Positions 34,834 to 43,612 of a stretch of DNA of 64,000 bases are shown here, in pieces (position 1 is the stretch's first letter; each line of letters starts with the position of its first letter). The notes under the pieces are model-generated. The model saw only the letters and a program-made list of their open reading frames with translations. It was not told the origin of the DNA and searched no databases. The stretch spans positions 3,782,001 to 3,846,000 of the forward strand of contig NZ_CP058907.1 in the NCBI RefSeq assembly GCF_013415845.1, given 5' to 3'. This DNA comes from Rhodopseudomonas palustris. GTDB taxonomy: Bacteria; Pseudomonadota; Alphaproteobacteria; Rhizobiales; Xanthobacteraceae. The translations under genes and the position numbers were made by a program.

Positions 34834-36051
34834 TCAGCTCGCTTCCGGCAACCTGACGGCCCCACATTCCGCCAGCGCCGCGATCTCACCGTCGCCATAA
34901 CCCGCCTCGCGCAGCACCTCGGCACCGTGCTCGCCGAGCCGCGGCGCAAAGCGCTGGCGCTCGACCTTGGTGTCCGACCAGGTCGCCGAGACCTTCATGT
35001 CGCGGATCGTGCCTTCGGTCGGATGCTGGACGACGGGGAAGAAATCCGTCGCGACCAGATGCGGGTCATGCAGGATGCTTTCGAGATCGTGCATCCGCAT
35101 CGCCGGCACGTCGGCTTCGTCGAGCAGCGTCACCCACTCCTCCGTGGTCCTCGTCAGGAAGATCCGCGCCAGCTCGGCATAGACCACGTCGATGTTCACC
35201 GCGCGCCGGGCGAAGCTGGTGTAGCGGTCGTCGGCGAGCAGATCGTCGCGGCCAACCGCGGTGAGGAAGCTGATCCACTGCTTGTCGTTATAGACCATCG
35301 CGCAGATGTAGCCGTCCGCAGTCTGATACGGCCGGCGGTCCGGCGACAGATGCCGCGCGTAACCACCGCGATCGAGCGGCGGCTCATAGGTGAGGCCGCC
35401 CATGTGATCGCCCATCACGAAGCTCGCCATGGTTTCGAACATCGGGATGTCGAGCCGCTGGCCCTTGCCGGTGCGATCCCGATGCACCAGCGAGGCGCAG
35501 ATCGCGCCGACCGCGGTGAGCCCGACGATACGATCGACCAGTGCATTCGGCACGTAGCGCGGCGTGCCGTCACCGACCCGCGCATTCAGCGCCGGCAAAG
35601 CGGTGGCGCCCTGGATCAGATCGTCGTAAGCGGGCTTGGCCGCATACGGCCCATCCTGGCCGAAGCCGAACACGCCGGCATAGATCAGGCGCGGATTGAG
35701 CGGCACGACATCGTCATAGCCAAGCCGCAGCCGCGCCATCGCCTGCGGGCGAACATTATAGACCAGCACGTCGGCGCGCGCGATCAGCCGCAGCGCGGCG
35801 GCGCGGCCGGCGTCGTGCTTGAGGTCGAGGCAGATGCTGCGCTTGTTGCGGTTGGCGTTGAGAAACACCGGCCCCATGCCGAGATGCCGCGCCGGGCCGA
35901 TCTGCCTCGTGACGTCGCCGTCCGGAGATTCGATCTTGATGACGTCCGCGCCGTAGTCGCCGAGCATCTGGGTGGCGTAAGGGCCCATCAGCACCGACGT
36001 CATGTCGACGATTGTCGTGCCCGCCAGTGGCCCCATCGCGGCGCTTCGCAT
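34834..36051 (-). CDS. CaiB/BaiF-family CoA transferase
   Basis: A 405-residue class III CoA transferase, moving CoA between two carboxylates. Family marks: VLMGPYATQMLGDYGADVIKIE near the start, NRNKRSICLDLK, and NALVDRIVGLTA, where the Asp is the likely catalytic residue forming the enzyme anhydride; RTGKGQ follows. ATG at 36051 is taken, with ATG 36036 possible; a very long frame reaching 37263 runs antisense through the MaoC gene and is rejected. It is divergent from the MaoC gene and upstream of the thiolase-like/DUF35 pair on the same strand, across a repeat. Confidence 0.9.
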   Translation of the reverse strand: MRSAAMGPLAGTTIVDMTSVLMGPYATQMLGDYGADVIKIESPDGDVTRQIGPARHLGMGPVFLNANRNKRSICLDLKHDAGRAAALRLIARADVLVYNVRPQAMARLRLGYDDVVPLNPRLIYAGVFGFGQDGPYAAKPAYDDLIQGATALPALNARVGDGTPRYVPNALVDRIVGLTAVGAICASLVHRDRTGKGQRLDIPMFETMASFVMGDHMGGLTYEPPLDRGGYARHLSPDRRPYQTADGYICAMVYNDKQWISFLTAVGRDDLLADDRYTSFARRAVNIDVVYAELARIFLTRTTEEWVTLLDEADVPAMRMHDLESILHDPHLVATDFFPVVQHPTEGTIRDMKVSATWSDTKVERQRFAPRLGEHGAEVLREAGYGDGEIAALAECGAVRLPEAS

Positions 36052-36243
36052 CCCTGGTTCGCGGCACTCATGATCGGCACCGTCATGGCGATGTAACGGG
36101 ACCGGCTCGCCGAGATCAAGCCAGCGTCCGGCATAGCGCCATGCGGGGCAAACTCCGCGGTGCGGAAGGTTTTGACGGCCCTCATTGACCGACAGGCCGG
36201 CCAGCCGTTGACTTCGCGCACTTTGGGGCGGAGACGAGCGGCA

Positions 36244-37128
36244 ATGACCACCCATCATGAGACCTACACCGCGCCGCCGTTCGGCCCGGCGCTGATGTTG
36301 AACGCCTTCGCGCCATCGCGCGGCTGGAATCCGAAAGACGGCTTCCCGGATTTCAGCTTCATCTGGCGCGGCTATCAGATCGGTCCTGCTGCGCTGGCGA
36401 CCTTGCAGCGCGCTGCGGGCCGCGACGATGCGGCGACGGCAGACCGCCTGATACTGCTGGCGCCGCATGTCACCGGTTTCCGGCTGACGATGGCGCTGCT
36501 GATGTGTCGGGACTGGCCGCTGCCGATCTGGCGCGCGCTGCAGCTCCGCAACCGGCTGATCCGCAGCGGCGATATCAAGCTCGACGCTGCGTCCGACCTG
36601 ATCGTGCGGGCGATAGGGTGGCGGGTGCACGACAAGGGCATCGAGCTCGACGTTCTGGCGCAACTGATCCAGGGCGGAGATTGCCCGTGGCAGAGCATCA
36701 CCACGTTCTACTATCGCGGCCGCTTCGACGGGCCGGCGAGCCACGGCGCCGATGATGGCGCGCCGATGGCCTCGCCCCCGATCGATCCGTCGCTGCCGCC
36801 ACTCACGCAATGGACCGTCGATGGCGGCGAGCGGCTGCGCTGGGCCGCGCTGACCGGCGACTACAATCCGCTGCACCTCGTCGATATCTACGCCCGCGCC
36901 ACCGGCTTTGCCGCCGCCTCGGCCCACCCGCAGCGCATCGCGGCGCAATGCCTCGGGCACCTCGCGCCGACACCGGAACAGCCGACGCAGCTCGATCTGT
37001 GGCTGAAAGGCCCGGTGTATTTCGGCCGGAGCGCATCGCTGCGCGAGGCTTCGAACGACGACGGCACTACCTTCGGGCTCTGGATCGACGGCGACGATCG
37101 TCCGGCGATGGTGGGGGTGATGCGCTAG
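36244..37128 (+). CDS. MaoC-like (R)-enoyl-CoA hydratase, double hotdog type
   Basis: A 294-residue protein. The C-terminal hotdog holds the hydratase signature GDYNPLH at 205-211, giving the Asp/His pair that adds water to enoyl-CoA. The N-terminal half contains PHVTGFRLTMALL and LPIWRALQLRNRL, which matches the degenerate first hotdog of double-hotdog MaoC proteins. Start at ATG 36244 begins MTTHHET; an in-frame start at 36160 lacks support. It is divergent from the CaiB/BaiF gene and is probably an enzyme of the same CoA-linked pathway. Confidence 0.84.
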   Translation: MTTHHETYTAPPFGPALMLNAFAPSRGWNPKDGFPDFSFIWRGYQIGPAALATLQRAAGRDDAATADRLILLAPHVTGFRLTMALLMCRDWPLPIWRALQLRNRLIRSGDIKLDAASDLIVRAIGWRVHDKGIELDVLAQLIQGGDCPWQSITTFYYRGRFDGPASHGADDGAPMASPPIDPSLPPLTQWTVDGGERLRWAALTGDYNPLHLVDIYARATGFAAASAHPQRIAAQCLGHLAPTPEQPTQLDLWLKGPVYFGRSASLREASNDDGTTFGLWIDGDDRPAMVGVMR

Positions 37129-37232
37129 GCGGCGACCGCATCGTTGATGTCGCACCAACCCGGTGGCTCGCGATGACGGCGGAGGGTTGCCTCCAGCATC
37201 TTGCGACCTTGGCATTCTCGGACCTATCAGTT

Positions 37233-37322
37233 CGTCATGCCCGGTCTTGTGCCGGGCATCCACGCCTTTGAATTCGCGATGGCCCGAAGGCGTGGATGGC
37301 CGGGACGAGCCCGGCCATGACG
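37233..37322. repeat. Type 1 palindromic repeat, CCCGG arms
   Basis: Inverted repeat from CGTCATGCCCGG to CCGGCCATGACG with inner arms ATCCACGCCTT and AAGGCGTGGAT. The two ends use slightly different GC boxes. It sits between the convergent MaoC and acyl-CoA synthetase genes. Confidence 0.88.
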
Positions 37323-37347
37323 AGGAGAATCAGAAGTTGTTGCCGAA

Positions 37348-38874
37348 TTACTTCACGATCTTCCGCAGCTCCGTCTTCAGCACCTTGCCGTAATTATTCT
37401 TCGGCAGCGCGTCGAGATAGACGTAGCGCTTGGGGCGCTTGAAGCGGGCGATGGTGGCGAGGCAGTGGGCATCGAGCGTGGCGTCGTCAGCCGCGGCGCC
37501 GTCGGTGAGCACAACGCAGGCGACGACGTTCTCACCCCATTCCGGATCGGCGACACCGATCGCCGACACTTCGCGCACAGCCGGATGCGTCAGCAGCGCC
37601 TCCTCGACCTCGCGCGGATAGATATTGGTGCCGCCGGAGATGATGACGTCCTTGGAGCGGTCCGACAGCGTCAGGAAGCCATCTTCATCCAGGCGCCCGA
37701 CATCGCCGGTGCGCAGCCAGCCGTCCTTCAGCGTCTCGGCATTGGCCTGCGGATTGTTCCAATAGCCGAGCATCACGGTTAAGCCCTTGACCTCGATCTC
37801 GCCGGTCTCGCCCGCCGGCAGCACCTCTCCGTCCGCACCGGTGATCCGCACCGATACCACGCTCTGCGCGGTGCCGACCGAGGCGAGCCGCTGCAGATAG
37901 CGCGGATGATCGACGTCGGCATGCAGCGCTCGCTTCAGCGAGGTGATCGTCATCGGCGATTCACCCTGGCCGTAGATCTGCACGAAACGCTGGCCCATCA
38001 CGCTCAGCGCCTCGCGAATGTCGGCGAGATACATCGGGCCGCCGCCATAGACGATGGTGCGGAGCCCCTCGCCGGTTTCGCCGCGACGCTTGGCGGCTTC
38101 GACCAGCCGCTTGATCATGGTCGGCGCCGCGAACATCGCGACGTTGCCGAGCTGCTTGCCGAGGCTGAGCACCTCGTCCGGATCGAACCCGCCGGACTCC
38201 GGTACGACATGCCTCGCGCCGAACCGGACGTGGATCATGTTGTAGAGCCCGGCGCCGTGCGAGATCGGCGCCGCATACAGCGCCGCATCCTCGGGCGTCA
38301 CCGCGTCGACATCGGCCAGATAGCTCAGCGACATCGCTACGAGATTGCCGTGGCTGAGCATCACCCCCTTGGGCCGGCCGGTGGTGCCGGAGGTGTAGAA
38401 CAGCCAGGCGAGATCGTCATCGTCGCGCGCGACCGGCGCCTTGCTACCCGCGCCACTACGCGCGCGATCGAAGCCGTCGCTGTCGATCGCCAGCACCGCG
38501 AGGCCGGGCGGCAGATCGCATGAGGCTTCGTTGAAGGTGTCGGCGGTGTCGTCGCAGATCAGCGCGAGCCTGGCCTCCGCATTGCTGCAGATCCAGGCGA
38601 CCTCCTTGCCGTGCAACTTGGCGTTGATCGGGATCGCGACCGCGCCAGCCCACCAGATGCCGTACAGCGCTTCGAGATAGCGCGTGCAATTATGCGCGAA
38701 CAAAGCAACCCGGTCGCCGGGCGCGATGCCGTAATCGCGCGCCAGCGCCCCGCCGAACGATGCCGCGCGCGACGCGAACGTCGCATAGTCGGCATCGACC
38801 GTGGTGCCCGTCAGCAGCGCCGGAGCGCCCGGCCGCAGCCGGGCACTCGCAGCAAGCCATTCCGCCAGATTCAT
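37348..38874 (-). CDS. AMP-forming acyl-CoA synthetase
   Basis: A 508-residue ANL ligase of the fatty-/aryl-acyl-CoA type. YTSGTTGRPKG lies at 160-170, the adenine loop IYGQGES near 295 (ES replaces the common TE), the hinge SDRSKDVIISGGTNIYPREVE near 410, and the catalytic Lys in the C-terminal NNYGKVLK. It would load the starting acid onto CoA. The thiolase gene lies 21 bases upstream on the same strand, so the two form a transcript. Confidence 0.9.
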   Translation of the reverse strand: MNLAEWLAASARLRPGAPALLTGTTVDADYATFASRAASFGGALARDYGIAPGDRVALFAHNCTRYLEALYGIWWAGAVAIPINAKLHGKEVAWICSNAEARLALICDDTADTFNEASCDLPPGLAVLAIDSDGFDRARSGAGSKAPVARDDDDLAWLFYTSGTTGRPKGVMLSHGNLVAMSLSYLADVDAVTPEDAALYAAPISHGAGLYNMIHVRFGARHVVPESGGFDPDEVLSLGKQLGNVAMFAAPTMIKRLVEAAKRRGETGEGLRTIVYGGGPMYLADIREALSVMGQRFVQIYGQGESPMTITSLKRALHADVDHPRYLQRLASVGTAQSVVSVRITGADGEVLPAGETGEIEVKGLTVMLGYWNNPQANAETLKDGWLRTGDVGRLDEDGFLTLSDRSKDVIISGGTNIYPREVEEALLTHPAVREVSAIGVADPEWGENVVACVVLTDGAAADDATLDAHCLATIARFKRPKRYVYLDALPKNNYGKVLKTELRKIVK

Positions 38875-38895
38875 CCCCCGCCCCCCGGCTGTCGG

Positions 38896-40065
38896 TTACT
38901 TGGCCGGTTCGAGCACCGACACGTAGTTGGCGACCGCCGCGCCGCCCATGTTGAAGATGCCGGCGAGCTTGGCATCCTTGATCTGCATGCCTTCCGGCGC
39001 CTGGCCAAGCAGCTGCATCGCGCTCAGCACGTGCATCGACACACCGGTGGCGCCGATCGGATGGCCTTTGGCCTTGAGACCGCCGGACGGATTGATCGGC
39101 AGCTTGCCGTCTTTCTGGGTCCAGCCCTCCTTGATCGCACGGGCGCCCTGCCCCTTCGGCGTCAGGCCCATCGCTTCGTATTCGATCAGTTCGGCGATGG
39201 TGAAGCAATCGTGGGTCTCGACGAACGACAGATCGTTCAGCGTGACGCCGGCCTGCTCCAGCGCACGCTGCCAGGCGACGGTGCAGCCTTCGAACTGCAG
39301 GATGTCGCGCTTGGACATTGGCAGGAAGTCCTGCGCATGGGCGCGGGCGCGGATGTTGACCGCCTTACCCATCGCCTTGGCATTCTCGGCGGAGGTCAGC
39401 ACCAGCGCCGCGGCGCCGTCCGACACCAGCGAGCAGTCGGTGCGCTTCAAGGGCCCGGCGACGAATGGATTCTTCTCCCCTTCGGCGCGGCAGAACTCGA
39501 AGCCGAAATCCTTGCGCATCTGCGCATAGGGGTTGGCGACGCCGTTGTGGTGGTTCTTGGCGGCGATCATCGCCAGCGCGTCGGACTGGTCGCCATATTT
39601 CTGGAAGTACTTCTGAGCGATGATGCCGAACACTCCGGCAAACCCGGCGGGCGTGTCCCCATCCTCCGGCAAATACGAGGCGCGCAGCAGGTTCTTGCCG
39701 ATCTCCGGCCCCGGGGTGCGGGTCATCTGCTCGACGCCGACCACCAGCACGATCTTGGCGGCCCCCGCTTCGATCGCGCGGATGCCCTGATGCACGGCGG
39801 CCGAGCCGGTCGCGCAGGCGTTCTCGACGCGCGTCGCCGGCTTGAAGCGCAGCGCCGGATCGGCCTGCAGCACCAGCGCGGCTGTGAAGTCCTGCGGCGA
39901 GAAGCCGGCATTGAAATGCCCGAGCACGATTTCGTCGACGTCCGAGGCCGCGATCCCGGCGTCGGCGATCGCCTCGGTGGCGACACGGACGATCATGCTT
40001 TCCACGGTTTCGGCGTCGAACTTGCCGAACGGCATATGGGCCCATCCAACGATGCTGGCAGTCAT
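38896..40065 (-). CDS. Thiolase (SCP2/SCPx-type acetyl-CoA acyltransferase)
   Basis: A 389-residue thiolase that, unlike its relative at 33516, keeps the nucleophile: VENACATG with Cys84, and GHPIGATG with the catalytic His near the C-terminus. The second catalytic Cys of classical thiolases is replaced (FNMGGAA), as in SCP2-type enzymes where HDCF also stands at the NEAF site. ATG at 40065 has GAGGAG upstream; a longer frame to 40137 is not needed. Operon with the acyl-CoA synthetase; it would perform the final cleavage of a beta-ketoacyl-CoA. Confidence 0.9.
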   Translation of the reverse strand: MTASIVGWAHMPFGKFDAETVESMIVRVATEAIADAGIAASDVDEIVLGHFNAGFSPQDFTAALVLQADPALRFKPATRVENACATGSAAVHQGIRAIEAGAAKIVLVVGVEQMTRTPGPEIGKNLLRASYLPEDGDTPAGFAGVFGIIAQKYFQKYGDQSDALAMIAAKNHHNGVANPYAQMRKDFGFEFCRAEGEKNPFVAGPLKRTDCSLVSDGAAALVLTSAENAKAMGKAVNIRARAHAQDFLPMSKRDILQFEGCTVAWQRALEQAGVTLNDLSFVETHDCFTIAELIEYEAMGLTPKGQGARAIKEGWTQKDGKLPINPSGGLKAKGHPIGATGVSMHVLSAMQLLGQAPEGMQIKDAKLAGIFNMGGAAVANYVSVLEPAK

Positions 40066-40194
40066 GGCGTTTTCTCCTCGAAGGTCGATGAAACTCGAAC
40101 TCGCATTTATTACAGGATGACCATCAGATAAAGACATCCCCGTTCACCGCATGGTGGCCGGGCGAATGCGAAACCGCTGCCGCCCTCCCGCCTT

Positions 40195-40252
40195 GCCCGG
40201 GCTTGACCCGCCTGCGGGGCCGAAGCCCCTTCGGCGCGGCGAAGGCCCGGGC
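40195..40252. repeat. GC hairpin element with nested arms
   Basis: GCCCGGGCTT and AAGGCCCGGGC close a structure whose inside contains GGGGC-CGAA-GCCCC and CCGAA-GCCC-CTTCGG. Just beyond it ATGTCTCCG occurs twice, at 40291 and 40314. It fills the 294-base gap between the DenD-like gene and the thiolase gene; no coding sequence is seen there. Confidence 0.6.
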
Positions 40253-40359
40253 CTCCAACCGCCAAATCCAGCCACTATGACGCGTCGACTATGTCTCCGA
40301 ACACCCGTAGGTCATGTCTCCGGGCTGAACAGCAAGCCCGGCGATGAGGTGTGCATTGG

Positions 40360-41346
40360 TCAGGCCACGAACTTGCCGCCCAATTCGTCCTCGATGTGGA
40401 TGCGGATGATGTCGTCGAAGGTCTTTTCCGCGGTGGTGAAGCCGAGCTTCAAGGCGCGGTCGGTCGAGAAGTTGCGCGGCCAGCCGGCGACGATGCCGAT
40501 GATGGTCGGATCGGGCTCACGCTTGATCCGGGAAGCCACAGCCTTGCCGGCAACCCGCTCCAGTGCGGCGATCTGCTCGCCGACGGTGGCGGCCAGCCCC
40601 GGCATCGACAGGCTGCGGCGCGGCCCCATCGCGGCGGTGTCCATGGTCGCGGCGTGGATCAGGAAGCCGACCGCCGAGCGCGGCGAGGCGTGCCAATGCA
40701 TCACCTCGTCGGACACCGGCAGCACCGCCTCTTCGCCGTTCAGCGGCTCGCGGATGATGTTGGAGAAGAAACCGGACGCCGCCTTGTTCGGCTTGCCGGG
40801 GCGGACGCAGATCGTCGGCAGGCGAATGCCGATGCCATCGAAGAAGCCCTTGCGGGTGTAGTCGGCGATCAGAAGCTCGCAGATCGCCTTCTGGGTGCCG
40901 TAGCTGGTCAGCGGCGCCGACAGGAATTCATCGCCGATCTCTTGCGGGAACGGCGCGCCGAACACCGCGATCGACGAGGTGAACACCAGCCGCGGATGAT
41001 AGTCGTCGCCCTCTGCACGGATCGCGTCGATCAGATGCTTGGTGCCGTCGAGATTGATCCGGTAGCCCTTGTCGAAATCGGCCTCGGCTTCGCCCGACAC
41101 GATTGCCGCCAGATGGAAGATCACCTCCGGCCGATGCGCCACCAGCGCCGCCGCCTGACCGGGCTCGGCGAGATCGCTGGTCACCACCTGGATCGCGATC
41201 GAGGCATGCGGCGGCCGCACCGGCGCCACCACGTCCTGCAGCGTCATCCGGGTGATCTCGCGGCTGCCGAGCCGCCCGTCCGCCAGCAGCCGGTCGGTGA
41301 GCTTGCGCCCGACCATGCCGGCGGCGCCGAGTATCAGAATGTGCAA
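40360..41346 (-). CDS. NAD-dependent epimerase/dehydrogenase, D-erythronate dehydrogenase-like
   Basis: A 328-residue extended SDR. HILILGAAGMVGRKL gives the GxxGxxG NAD loop; the YxxxK pair is in SYGTQKAICE; the ICVRPGKPNKAASGFFSNIIREPL block is typical of DenD-type enzymes that oxidise four-carbon sugar acids. The start is TTG at 41346 with GAGAGGGGA upstream; an ATG at 41370 sits on the edge of a palindromic repeat. It follows the ABC importer genes on the same strand, so an imported sugar acid is its likely substrate. The kinase and aldolase partners known for erythronate are not in the window. Confidence 0.82.
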   Translation of the reverse strand: MHILILGAAGMVGRKLTDRLLADGRLGSREITRMTLQDVVAPVRPPHASIAIQVVTSDLAEPGQAAALVAHRPEVIFHLAAIVSGEAEADFDKGYRINLDGTKHLIDAIRAEGDDYHPRLVFTSSIAVFGAPFPQEIGDEFLSAPLTSYGTQKAICELLIADYTRKGFFDGIGIRLPTICVRPGKPNKAASGFFSNIIREPLNGEEAVLPVSDEVMHWHASPRSAVGFLIHAATMDTAAMGPRRSLSMPGLAATVGEQIAALERVAGKAVASRIKREPDPTIIGIVAGWPRNFSTDRALKLGFTTAEKTFDDIIRIHIEDELGGKFVA

Positions 41347-41365
41347 GGAACGTCCCCTCTCAATT

Positions 41366-41479
41366 GTCATTCCGGGATGGTCGTCAGTCGGCGAAGCCGG
41401 CTGGCGGCCAGGCCCGGAATCCATACTCCCTGCAGGGGTTATGGATTCCGGGCTCGCGCTTCGCGCGCCCCGGAATGAC
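41366..41479. repeat. Type 2 palindromic repeat, diverged left arm
   Basis: Closes with the standard CCCCGGAATGAC arm, but the left arm GTCATTCCGGG is followed by a diverged, longer segment before GGAATCCATA. It lies between the second ABC permease and the DenD-like gene. Confidence 0.85.
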
Positions 41480-41522
41480 GAACTTGAATGTGGTCGGAAG
41501 TCAACCCGCGCTGATGGGCCTT

Positions 41523-42449
41523 CTACTCCTTCACCGCCCCGGTCATCGCCGACACGTAATGTTCGACGAAGAAGGCGTAGAGGATCACCAGCGGCAGCGA
41601 GCCGACCAGGGCGCCGGCCATCAGCGAGCCCCATTTGTAGATGTCGCCGTCGACGAACTCGTTGACGATCGCCACCGGCACGGTCTTGTTCGGCGTCGAT
41701 TGCAGGAAGGTCAGCGCGTAGATGAATTCGTTCCAGCACAGCGTAAAGCAGAAGATGAAGGCCGAGATCAGCCCCGGCACCGCCAGCGGAATGATGATCT
41801 TGACCAGGATCTGCCAGCGCGACGCGCCGTCGATCAGCGCGCATTCCTCGAGCTCGAACGGGATGGTTTTGAAATAGCCCATCAGCAGCCAGGTCGAGAA
41901 CGGGATCAGCAGCGTCGGATATACCAGGATCAGCGACAGCGGCGAGTCGAACAGTCCATAGGCCTGGATCACCGAGGCCAGCGGGATGAACAGGATCGAG
42001 GGCGGCACCAGATAGGCCAAAAAGATTGCGCCGCCCACGGTGTCGGCTCCGCGGAAACGCAGCCGCACGATCGCGTAGGCGGCGAGCACGCTGGCGCCGA
42101 TCGACAGCACCGTCGAGGCCGCCGCGACATACATCGTGTTCCACAGCCAGCGCGGATACTGCGTCTCGAACAACAATTTCTGGATGTGCTTCAGCGTCGG
42201 CTTGACCACCCAGAACGGGTTGTAGGTCTCCATGTCGATCAGCTGCTCGTCGGGTTTGATCGATGTCAGCGCCATCCAGTAGAACGGGAACAGCAGCACC
42301 ACCAGGATGATGAGCAGCGGCAAATACAGGGTCACCAGCCGGCGCGGCAGCGACTCCAGATAGCTCATTCCCTCGCTGTCGTCGCTCTGCGCGACGGTGG
42401 CGGCGACTTTCACGGCGAGCCGGGGATCGGTGGCGGTGGTCTCAGTCAT
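41523..42449 (-). CDS. ABC sugar importer, permease (MalG/UgpE type)
   Basis: A 308-residue inner-membrane protein with six or so hydrophobic segments. The EAA loop that contacts the ATPase reads EECALIDGASRWQILVKI, in the last third. It forms the permease pair with the preceding gene, overlapping it by 8 bases. Carbohydrate uptake family 1 by the combination with an extracellular sugar-type binding protein and a MalK-like ATPase. Confidence 0.92.
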   Translation of the reverse strand: MTETTATDPRLAVKVAATVAQSDDSEGMSYLESLPRRLVTLYLPLLIILVVLLFPFYWMALTSIKPDEQLIDMETYNPFWVVKPTLKHIQKLLFETQYPRWLWNTMYVAAASTVLSIGASVLAAYAIVRLRFRGADTVGGAIFLAYLVPPSILFIPLASVIQAYGLFDSPLSLILVYPTLLIPFSTWLLMGYFKTIPFELEECALIDGASRWQILVKIIIPLAVPGLISAFIFCFTLCWNEFIYALTFLQSTPNKTVPVAIVNEFVDGDIYKWGSLMAGALVGSLPLVILYAFFVEHYVSAMTGAVKE

Positions 42450-43395
42450 TGTCGCTCCCCTGCTGCCATTTGCGGCGCTGCATGCCGAACCACGAGATCG
42501 CGATCGCCGCGAGCAGGAACGGAATCATCGCGGTGGCAATCGCCGCGCCCTCGCCGAGCCGCCCCGACAGAATGCCGCGCTGATAGCTCAACGTCGCCAT
42601 CAGATGCGTGGCGTTGACCGGCCCGCCGCGGGTCAGCGCCCAGATCAGCTGGAAGTCGGTGAAGGTGAACAGCACCGAAAACGTCATCACCACTGCGATG
42701 ATCGGCGTCAGCAGCGGATAGGTGATGTAGCGGAAGCGCTGCCACGCGGTGGCGCCATCCAGCGTCGCCGCTTCATACAGAGACGGCGACACCGTCTGCA
42801 GGCCGGCCAGCAGCGTAATCGCCACGAACGGCACGCCTCGCCAGATATTGGCGAAGATCACAGATGCGCGCGCCCAATTGCTGTCGCCGAGGAAGTTGAT
42901 GTTCTGCTCGATCACGCCGAGTTTGATCAGCGACCAGGAGATGATCGAGAACTGCGAGTCGTAAATCCACCAGAACGCGATCGCCGACAGCACGGTCGGC
43001 ACGATGAACGGTACCAGCACCGCGGCCCGGATGATCGCCTTGAACGGCATGTGGCGGTTCAGCAGCAACGCCAGGTACAGGCCGACCGCGAATTTGATCG
43101 CGCTGGCGACCACCGTGTACAGAATGGTGTTGAACACCGACAACCAGAAGATGCTGTCGTCCCACAGCCACTCGTAGTTCTCCACCCCGATGAACACGCC
43201 GCCGCGCCCGATCCGCGCGTCGGTGAAGCTCATCCACACCCCGAGAAACAGCGGATAGGCCAGAAACAGGATCAGGAACGCCGCCGCCGGCAGCATGAAC
43301 CACAGCGCGATGAAGTTGCGGCTGGTGCGAAGGCGTTGCCAGGCGGAGGGGCCGGAGCTCGCTCGTAAGGAAGCCGATGTGTCGAGTGTGCTCAT
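42442..43395 (-). CDS. ABC sugar importer, permease (MalF/UgpA type)
   Basis: A 317-residue permease with about six membrane segments, starting after a 25-residue hydrophilic N-terminus. The EAA loop reads EAATLDGATAWQRFRYI. ATG at 43395 is chosen: upstream in-frame sequence is a translated palindromic repeat. Order in the transcript is ATPase, binding protein, this permease, second permease, DenD-like dehydrogenase. Confidence 0.92.
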   Translation of the reverse strand: MSTLDTSASLRASSGPSAWQRLRTSRNFIALWFMLPAAAFLILFLAYPLFLGVWMSFTDARIGRGGVFIGVENYEWLWDDSIFWLSVFNTILYTVVASAIKFAVGLYLALLLNRHMPFKAIIRAAVLVPFIVPTVLSAIAFWWIYDSQFSIISWSLIKLGVIEQNINFLGDSNWARASVIFANIWRGVPFVAITLLAGLQTVSPSLYEAATLDGATAWQRFRYITYPLLTPIIAVVMTFSVLFTFTDFQLIWALTRGGPVNATHLMATLSYQRGILSGRLGEGAAIATAMIPFLLAAIAISWFGMQRRKWQQGSDND

Positions 43396-43446
43396 TCCAA
43401 CTCCATCCGCCGGTCGTAGCCGTGACTTATACCGGCCTACATGTTC

Positions 43447-43543
43447 GTCATTCCGGGACGCGCCTCTTGGCGCGGGCCCGGAATCCATACTCCCGGCGGC
43501 GGTTATGGATTCCGGGCTCGCGCTGCGCGCGCCCCGGAATGAC
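43447..43543. repeat. Type 2 palindromic repeat
   Basis: Arms GTCATTCCGGGACGCGCC...GGAATCCATA and the complementary GGATTCCGGGCTCGCGC...CCGGAATGAC. It sits between the binding-protein gene and the first permease gene of one importer operon. Confidence 0.9.
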
Positions 43544-43612
43544 AAAAGAGAGGTGGTCATTCCGGTCTAAACGGGAGGCCGATGCGCACGCCTGCCTCCC
43601 GGTCTCAAAGCC

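Noticed and set aside
34834..37263. 809-residue version of the CaiB/BaiF protein
   Set aside because: The extra N-terminal half is antisense to the MaoC gene; the family fold begins at 36051 or 36036.
38896..40065. Second thiolase as a defective enzyme because the C-terminal Cys is absent
   Set aside because: The nucleophile Cys84 and GHPIGATG His are present; the changed C-terminal motif is normal for SCP2-type thiolases.
40360..42144. 594-residue version of the DenD-like enzyme
   Set aside because: The extension reads through a palindromic repeat and the permease gene in the wrong frame; the NAD fold begins at the TTG at 41346.
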